A stretch of 64,000 nt of DNA from Smittia aterrima (Eukaryota > Arthropoda > Insecta > Diptera > Chironomidae). This document shows, piece by piece, positions 57,801 through 64,000 of the stretch (positions are counted from its first letter, which is position 1; each line of letters opens with the position of its first letter). A program made the translations under genes and the position numbers. Where the stretch lies: positions 10,292,001 to 10,356,000 of the forward strand of contig CP093831.1 in NCBI GenBank assembly GCA_033063855.1. The letters run 5' to 3'. Under the pieces are notes generated by a model. The model had not been told where the DNA came from and searched no databases. It saw only the letters and a program-made list of their open reading frames with translations.

Positions 57801-60800
57801 CATTGCATAACACGGCCCTTTGATCTCAGTTTATTGTCGTAATGAGTCGAAGCAAAAGAATGAAAGAAAGAAAGCTTCTGTCAAATAAAACAACATCATG
57901 AAAGTGAAAGATCGAGAGGTCAAATTCATAATGTTTCAAGGCCCCACGCTGGACATTTGTGTCCGATTTAATTAAGTCATTCCGTAATAGCAACTCATAA
58001 ATCACCGATTGGCATTTCAATGAGGTTTTGGACAGCCACAAAGATCTTTGAACAAAGTAAGATTAAGATTGAGTTAGCACGATTTCGCAATTGAATCTAC
58101 TTTGTGCCTTTGTGTCATTAACAATGAATTTCAAAGATCGCTCAATCAATTACCGTGCGAATCAGACATTAGACGAAAGATTATTGTTGTCAAGAGACAT
58201 CAGGAAATCTCCTCCTTCGCAACATTAAACATTTCAATGCCAATCGTCATGTTTTCCTCCTTTGTCTCGTGTTCCTCGATTTATTTCTTTAATTATTCCG
58301 ATTGATCTTTCCTCTCAACCGTTTTTGCCTTTCAATCCAATTGCGCAACAACATGTTGTGCCGTTTTAATTGTTTTATCCAATTAGTGTCTGTTTGTTTC
58401 ACATGTTCCTTTTCCCTCCCCGCTCTCCCGCCTTCTTTATACTTTTCTGACTGAATTTTTAATTCACTCTTTCCCTCGACGTTTTGTCTTATTTGCCGAT
58501 GTTAATTGACAATTACCGAGAATTTCGCAATGGCGGCAATGGATTGAGATCTCGATTGATTGATAACAGCGAATTCTCTAGTCGAACAGGTAGAGCGATG
58601 TAGAGAAAGAATTATTGTTAATTAAACGCGTGATGAAGCAGAAAATGAAGCCAGAGATCAATAATTATCTTTCGGTGTGTTATGCAAGGAAATAATTTCG
58701 ACAATTTTCGATCAAAATTAATCATTGTGTAAAATATGAAAGTACAAAACTTACGTTGGGATCATTGAGTGTATCATCGCTATCGTCGCTCGTGGATCCA
58801 TTCTCGTTACTGCGTGGTGCTGGAGTTGGCGACTGCCCGATATAATTACCTCCTCCGACACTTAATTGTGGCATTAACTGCGGTGGCAATGACTGTTGCT
58901 GTATCGGTTGAAGCGACGGCGGTTGCATCAGGAGCATTTGTTGATTCGGACTAGACATGTGATGATAATTGGAATGACCCGGAGATTGTAATTGATATGT
59001 TTGATTTGCCATTATATGAGATTCGGCTGCTTGTTGCTGGTGATGCCACTGATTTGGATTGTACGCTTGCTGATCATTCATCAAACCGATTTGAGGGTTG
59101 TGCAATTGCTGATATTGATCTAACTGATGATGTTGCTGTAATTGTGGCGGTTGATGATGCATCACCGGAATGTCAAACTCCTCATCTCCAAACGATGGCG
59201 TGTGAAAGGTCTGCAACACAAAAGAGATGAATCGTAAGTCGATTGCGAAACATTTCATAAATTGACTTAATTTAGTCGGGGAACTGGTTTGGTTTGACCA
59301 ATTAAGTCTGAGTTATCGACAAAAAAGACAAAAACTCATAAAACTTTAATTTAACTAATTCCCTTTAATTAAGAGTTTGAAAAAGCCGAATGCATGAACA
59401 AGTCTCACGTTCAAGATTCTGCTGGTGCAAGACACTCAAGTAGATTGCTACTAGATGCTCAACGAGTCAACCTAATCTCGTCAGTTTCAAGCTGACCTTT
59501 AAGTAATGACAATCAATTGTAATAATTTTCTTTACTTATAACTCACGCATTTGGGAATTGTACAATTCTCTGTAATTTTCTTTCGACCTAATGATGATTG
59601 GATATTGTTAGCAGTGAGAGGAGAACGAGAGAGAGATACATCGATTCCCATGACAGTTTTTCAGCTTTATATTAATGAGAGTTTCACATAAAACTCATTT
59701 CATTTCGCCAAGAATTTCATTTCATCACACGTTTTGCTTGATTAAATCAGACAACATTAATCTGTGCAGTGTCTCGCAAATTAAACTGCTCTGTCCGAAA
59801 CAACAAGGAGAGCCGAACATGAAGTTGAAATTCCTTTTTAAACGTTTGAACGAGAAACATCAAACGAAATTTATGGCACTCGATGGAGAACATTTTAAAG
59901 AGTTTGAAAATTTATTAAATGCATTTTTTTCGGTATTTTCTCTTTCATTTTCTTTTTCTCGTTCCATCCGTTTTGCTGTGTCTCTCGTTTTCGCTATCAA
60001 TTTTGTAAAATCGAAATCAATAAATTACAGCTTAAAGACTTAGAAGAGACAACTTTAATATGAATTTTCCTTTTCTTCTCTCTCTGCTTGGTTTTCTTTC
60101 AAAAAAAATAAACTTCGATCGATTTGTGCCCTTTTGTGGCATTCGCCGTTATTTATGCTCTTTCTTACTCTTTCAGTTCGCTGCTTTTGGGATCATCCGT
60201 AGATTCTATAACCTTCAAATATTTCTAAATCAATAATTTTGTGTTATTTAAACTTGTTTTTGTAATTGAGATAACAATTAAGGACTTGATTGTAACATGA
60301 CATCATTTATGAATTCCTCCCACTTTATATATCTGGAATAAAACGCATTAAAACCATTTTTTTGTTAATTTATTAACGGTCATGAAGGAATCATAAAATG
60401 CAAATAAATCGACAAGAAAAAGAGAATTGAAATTATTGAGAAATTGTCAAAAACTGAAGTTAATGTTATGAATAAGTTTACGAGTTCCACTTCTACAGAA
60501 ATAAAGTTTAACAGGTTGTGGGTCTTATCCGCCAGTGATAAATTGCAATTAAAACTATTTTGTTTTAATGAAAAATTATGAAAGTTCACTAAACAAGAAA
60601 AGTTTTTGTAGAGGAAAAGATTTTCAATTAAAGTTAGTGAACGCAGAAGCCGCCATCGGCGGGCGAATCTTAAAATCCTCCGGCACAATAGACTCTTTCC
60701 AAATTTTTATCCACTTTTGTTTATTTATGCGATGGAGCATTTCGATTTGGCACTTTAGCTAGTTTATGAACTAGCAGTCGTTATTCTTCTTCTACCGCGT

Positions 60801-61551
60801 TTTTATTTTTCAAAAAAAGATATATTTTAGCAATTTTAGTTCTACCGTTTCTGTGGATTTATTTACGAGAAGCGCAGGGCACTGCATTGCATCTTTGCCT
60901 TCGCGACAGACATTCCCCAGTACCTTCTGCGCCATCCCTGACCATAAAAAGCGATTTGAAACAGGCAATTTATGTGCGTTCTTCCGCTTTTGTATGCAAA
61001 TTCTTTTTTCATTCGGCAAATTTTTAATTTATGGTTTAATTCTTTGTTCCATTACAAAATTTATTAATTTCCTCCGAATTATTTCGCTCTCGACTGCGAC
61101 AGACATTTATGTCTCTTGTTTGTCGGCTGCTGTTTCCAAGCTAAAACTTCGTTCAAATGAATTGACATACTCAATAAAGGAACTTGATGTAAATACATTT
61201 AATTAGCCTCCCACTCAAAAGTCGCCCATAGTTACAATCACCGCCGAGTCTAGTTGATTACAAAATGTATATATAAGCCTGACGATTTGTCGAATTCCAC
61301 AGTTAATTAAATTATCCAAACACAGAGAACGCTCCGTCAAACAACTCATTAAGCGAACGTAACCAATTTCCACACGGTTCCAATTGTAGAAAACAAATTC
61401 GTTTATGTAATCCCCGCGTCCATCAAATATTTACCTGATCATTCATTTCGTGATAAGTTTGATTAACTGATTGCTGCTGATGTCCGTTGTTATTGTTATT
61501 ATTGCTGAACTGCGAAACCGACAGCGTCACATCCAAGTTCTCGTCGTTATT
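45865..61551 (-). CDS. TOX-family HMG-box transcription factor (5' partial)
   Basis: Eight exons join in phase: 61551-61435, 59210-58755, 57440-57310, 56428-56293, 49949-49869, 46543-46382, 46323-46234 and 46176-45865, giving 494 residues. The second carries the TFHTPSFGDEEFDIP motif typical of TOX proteins and a Gln/His-rich stretch. Exons 3-5 encode a Lys-rich patch (KKKKDPNEP) and one complete HMG box (PVSAYALFFRDTQAAIKGQ ... VYKKKTEEAKKDYAKALA). The last exon has the Cys motif CIRIGCTNAAIVSNDWEDEY found at the C terminus of TOX3/TOX4-type proteins, then a Gln tail. The family binds DNA in a structure-dependent way and regulates transcription in the nucleus. The N-terminal exon(s) were not found and probably lie beyond position 64000. 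Introns are long (up to 6.3 kb), unlike the rest of the window. Confidence 0.92.
46177..46233 (-). other. 57-nt in-frame intron of the TOX gene
   Basis: Donor GTTTGC and acceptor TTATTGCAG bracket 57 nt, a multiple of three with no stop codon in frame. Its translation (VCEIKTLHSEMKQK...) breaks an otherwise Gln/Met/Asn-rich region, so I treat it as an intron. Retention would insert 19 residues without breaking the frame. Confidence 0.6.
46544..49868 (-). other. TOX intron, 3.3 kb
   Basis: Intron between the last HMG-box exon and the Gln-rich exons. It contains the plus-strand exon-like segment at 49394-49480. A CAG/CAT-rich patch at 47349-47399 reads as His/Gln-rich on the minus strand but lacks clear splice sites. 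Confidence 0.7.
49394..49480 (+). other. Orphan exon-like segment
   Basis: A T-rich tract ending in TTTTAG precedes an 87-nt, GC-richer block, followed by GTAAAT. Read in one frame it is fully open and has a non-repetitive, coding-like composition (CGEPPSYSIAALESAPNPKQ). On the TOX strand it contains stops. I could not find partner exons, so it may belong to a nested plus-strand gene, be a relic, or be chance. Confidence 0.25.
52809..53002 (+). repeat. Left terminal inverted repeat
   Basis: Pairs with 53911-54104. It begins one base after the flanking TA. Confidence 0.8.
53911..54104 (-). repeat. Right terminal inverted repeat
   Basis: Reverse complement of 52809-53002 with about 90% identity, ending one base before the flanking TA. 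Confidence 0.8.
55268..55285 (+). repeat. (GA)n microsatellite
   Basis: Nine GA units in a row inside the large TOX intron. Confidence 0.8.
56429..57309 (-). other. TOX intron, 0.9 kb
   Basis: Lies between the exon ending in the Lys-rich patch and the first HMG-box exon. Nothing else was recognised. Confidence 0.7.
57441..58754 (-). other. TOX intron, 1.3 kb
   Basis: Noncoding; the small plus and minus ORFs within it lack any family signal. Confidence 0.7.
59211..61434 (-). other. TOX intron, 2.2 kb
   Basis: Noncoding on the gene strand. Two plus-strand open frames, 59675-60043 and 60853-61206, are Phe/Ser/Leu-rich and look like chance. A plus-strand TATA/initiator pair lies at its right end. 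Confidence 0.7.
61270..61303 (+). promoter_or_regulatory. Plus-strand TATA/initiator pair inside the TOX gene
   Basis: TATATAAG at 61270-61277 is followed by CCACAGTT, whose candidate +1 A at 61301 is 31 nt from the first T of the TATA box. A transcript from here would run antisense across the TOX exon at 61435-61551. No ORF of a recognisable family follows, so this could be a noncoding antisense start or a chance match. Confidence 0.3.
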
Positions 61552-64000
61552 CTTAAAGGAAGAGATAAAGTTTCATTTCAAATTAATAATTGCATCATTA
61601 ATGGCTTTGAGGCGGAAGAGGAGAAAATTTTGTTTCAAAACTCGTTTAATCATGACTTAATTAACTTTCCACTTTCAAAGTTCTTCGTCGTTCGTCTCGG
61701 TTTTAATTTCAAACTTTCCTCCTCCTACTTTGTTTTATTTTTCGGAAAAAATTCCTTTTTTATGAAGAACTTTTGTTGGTTTTAAAATTTAATAATCAAA
61801 GGTTGACTTGGGCGTTTTCCAATGACGTGAACTCTTCAGTTTATGCAACAGCCAAACTTTTGCCGTAATTGATGAATTTCTCGTGTTATCTTGAATTTAT
61901 TGAGCTAATGTCTTTAAAACAAGAGAAAGAAATTAAAACTGATAAACATCAACGTGAGATTAATTTTCAACACATTAAATTGATGGATCTTTTCAAATTA
62001 AATTGCATTCTTTTCTCGGAAAGAAACGAGAAAGAGTTTGGTGGATGATTAAATGATGTTTAAAGAACACGTAAGACAATCAATCATCATCAAGCGACCC
62101 AAAAAAAAAAGTTTTCTGATGAAGTTTTAATTTCCAAATCTTGACCTCGGTTGAACTCGCTCGTCCATCGAAAATATCAGATTTCTTCTTACTTTTCTCT
62201 AGAAACTTATCTCTTCATTCTTTTGTCTCTGTTTCTTGTAAACTTGTTTCATTCAAATCATTCTGAGGCTGCTGTGAAAAATGCTTTCGGGTTGAAACAA
62301 CTTTCAAGTTCAGTTCTTCGTTTTCTTCGCTAAACACTTTTCACCTCCGCCAACAACTTTTCTCTCTCTGGCTTGCTTCATGTAAACGCAAACAGTTATG
62401 GTAGTAAAACATGTTTTCTAATTAATGAAATGAAACCAACGTTTAATTAATGGTTTGAGAGAAAGAAACCCATTCAAGCATAAATCTTTACGGTAGAGCT
62501 TCACCAAACGTTTTTCTTTAACCAGACGACAACAACAGCACAGAAGATCTTTTACTGCAAAAAAAAAATGCAAGTTGCGTTTAAACAACGAATTAACATT
62601 ATTGTTACGATTATGAATTAATAAACTGTCGCGCAATTAATTAAATTGCAATTTCTCAACCGCACAGACTTGCTAACTCCCTCCGTCTGCTTTGAATTTA
62701 ATTAAGGCTACAAGTTAATTTCAACCACCAGAAGGAAACAACAAGAGTTACTTTTTATGATGCAACTCTGCTGTTTTGCTAATTTTTTTATGCAGTTTCA
62801 TGTTTCAAGGTTCCTTCGTTGCATTTTTATTGATCCACAACCTCAACTCACGAGCAAATATTGTTAATGCACGTGTTAGAGTTTGATGAGGAGAAAAAAG
62901 CATAAGAATCACTCAAACGTTTAATTAAATTATGGTTTATCGTGAGAGGAGAAGCCGTCAAGTCATTTGAATAAATTTACATGGAATTATGCATTATGCA
63001 CATCGTGAACCGATTTTGTGCGCCTTTTAACTTCTCAACGGTGTCAATTGAGTTGAAGTTTAAAAAATCTTGCTGAAGAACCGTCTGAGTCAACAGCGGT
63101 TGATAATTGATAAAAGTTTCAACCAAGCAGCTTAGTATTGTTCTCGGAAATCACTTGAGACTATGAAAGCGTTTTTAGAGCAGACTCTTAACTTGAAGCC
63201 ACTTGGAATTTCCACCAAGAGAACTTTCGATGTTTGCTGGATATTTTTTGGAAAATTTCTTTGATAAAATGTTTGCTGAAGCAAGAAATATTTCAAGTGC
63301 CTGCAATCCCATTTCTTTCTGCCTTAACCTCAGCCTCAAAGCTGTTAAACCAAATTAGCGGAAACTTTCTGACGTTAATCCAAATCTCATCTGATTCTAC
63401 ACAAACTCTCTCACACACACACACCAAATTCCATTAACGGTAGCAACGAAACTTTTCTCTCAAGTCAGAAACAATTTTCTGAATCCTCAATTAGCAAAGC
63501 AAATAATTCATTTGGAAAATGTTTCGGAAAATTTATTATTCTTTCATTTTCGTTTTATGAGTTTTTCTTTTCTCTCTCTCTCAGATTTTTTTTCCAAAAA
63601 AAGAAAAAACGAAAATAGGAAAAAGGCAACAGAAGGGACTATGAAGGAGAACGGAGAATTTCCAATTAAATCAGAATAAATTTTCAAAGTAAACAAGACA
63701 TAAATTTTGTATTTTTGTTGGAGCAGTAAAGTCGAAGAGGATGGAAAGGCATTAGTCGTGAAAAAAGGGGACAACAGAGGAGAGTTGGGGTAAGAGGAAA
63801 GCTGAACTGAAAATCAAATTAAAGGATTGCATAAATAAAGATTATAAATTTTTGATTTATCGTGCAAATAAGAGAGGAGGCTCAGGATTAATTTATTAGC
63901 AAGTGACGTCGACGGAATTGTACATGAGTACGGCGTTGTGGCAAACAAACATCAAGTAGTGAAGGCAGCAGCTTTCAAAAAAATCTCTCTGCTTTACTCT
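61552..64000. other. Sequence 5' of the first recognised TOX exon
   Basis: About 2.4 kb, presumably TOX intron, because the exon at 61551 begins after a 3' splice site and has no start codon. I could not find another TOX exon here. A short (CA)n tract lies near 63413-63424. Other ORFs are AT-rich and unconvincing. Confidence 0.5.

Noticed and set aside
59675..60043. 122-codon plus-strand ORF in a TOX intron
   Set aside because: Phe/Ser/Lys-rich composition, no family signal, no supporting promoter or splice sites.
60853..61206. 117-codon plus-strand ORF in a TOX intron
   Set aside because: No domain, no good start context and poor codon character; the TATA box nearby lies downstream of it.
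1..64000. tRNA genes, rRNA, CRISPR arrays, bacterial operon features
   Set aside because: No tRNA B-box with a matching A-box and no cloverleaf was found by eye. No regularly spaced short repeats occur, and the gene structures are eukaryotic.

Overview
The window looks like nuclear DNA from a dipteran insect, probably a nematoceran midge or mosquito relative. It is AT-rich and compact, most introns are 45-70 nt with GT...AG ends, and the genes include an insect-type (7tm_6) odorant receptor pair and insect TATA plus TCAGT-type core promoters. A chironomid is my best guess, but nothing here proves it. All exon joins below were made by eye by matching GT/AG sites and reading phase, without transcript data.

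Left part (1-9,200): a minus-strand, single-pass membrane protein of unknown function (1138-2338), 4.6 kb without a recognisable gene, then a complete five-exon SLC24-type Na+/Ca2+,K+ exchanger (7303-9117) with a good TATA/initiator pair upstream. From 9.2 to 14.1 kb I find only one small plausible ORF (11042-11278).

Middle (14.1-26.5 kb): a local gene array. A calaxin-like (EFCAB1/CLXN) EF-hand gene lies in a 2.8-kb segment present twice (14152-16934 and 20849-23637), nearly identical. The copies alternate with three SDR16C-type short-chain dehydrogenase genes (order: calaxin-A, SDR1, calaxin-B, SDR2, SDR3). The SDRs have diverged far more than the calaxin copies, so the layout is not one simple tandem duplication. 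SDR1 has at least two phase-compatible alternative first exons.

26.8-35.4 kb: a leucine-rich repeat kinase (Lrrk) gene on the minus strand, ANK-LRR-ROC-COR-kinase-WD40, most of it in one 6.6-kb exon, with two mutually exclusive first coding exons. It converges on SDR3. On its other side lie a probably decayed gene (about 35.5-36.5 kb) and an intact OVCA2/FSH-type serine hydrolase (36615-37331).

39.2-42.5 kb: two odorant receptor genes in tandem, about 90% identical over the second exon, sharing upstream blocks and separated by a relic of a non-LTR retrotransposon reverse-transcriptase tail.

Right part (45.8 kb to the end): a TOX-family HMG-box transcription factor on the minus strand. Eight exons covering the HMG box and a C-terminal Cys-rich motif can be joined; the N terminus lies beyond the window or was not recognised. 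Its long introns hold a 1.3-kb TA-flanked element with 194-bp inverted repeats (52809-54104), an orphan exon-like segment (49394-49480) and a plus-strand core promoter (about 61270-61301).
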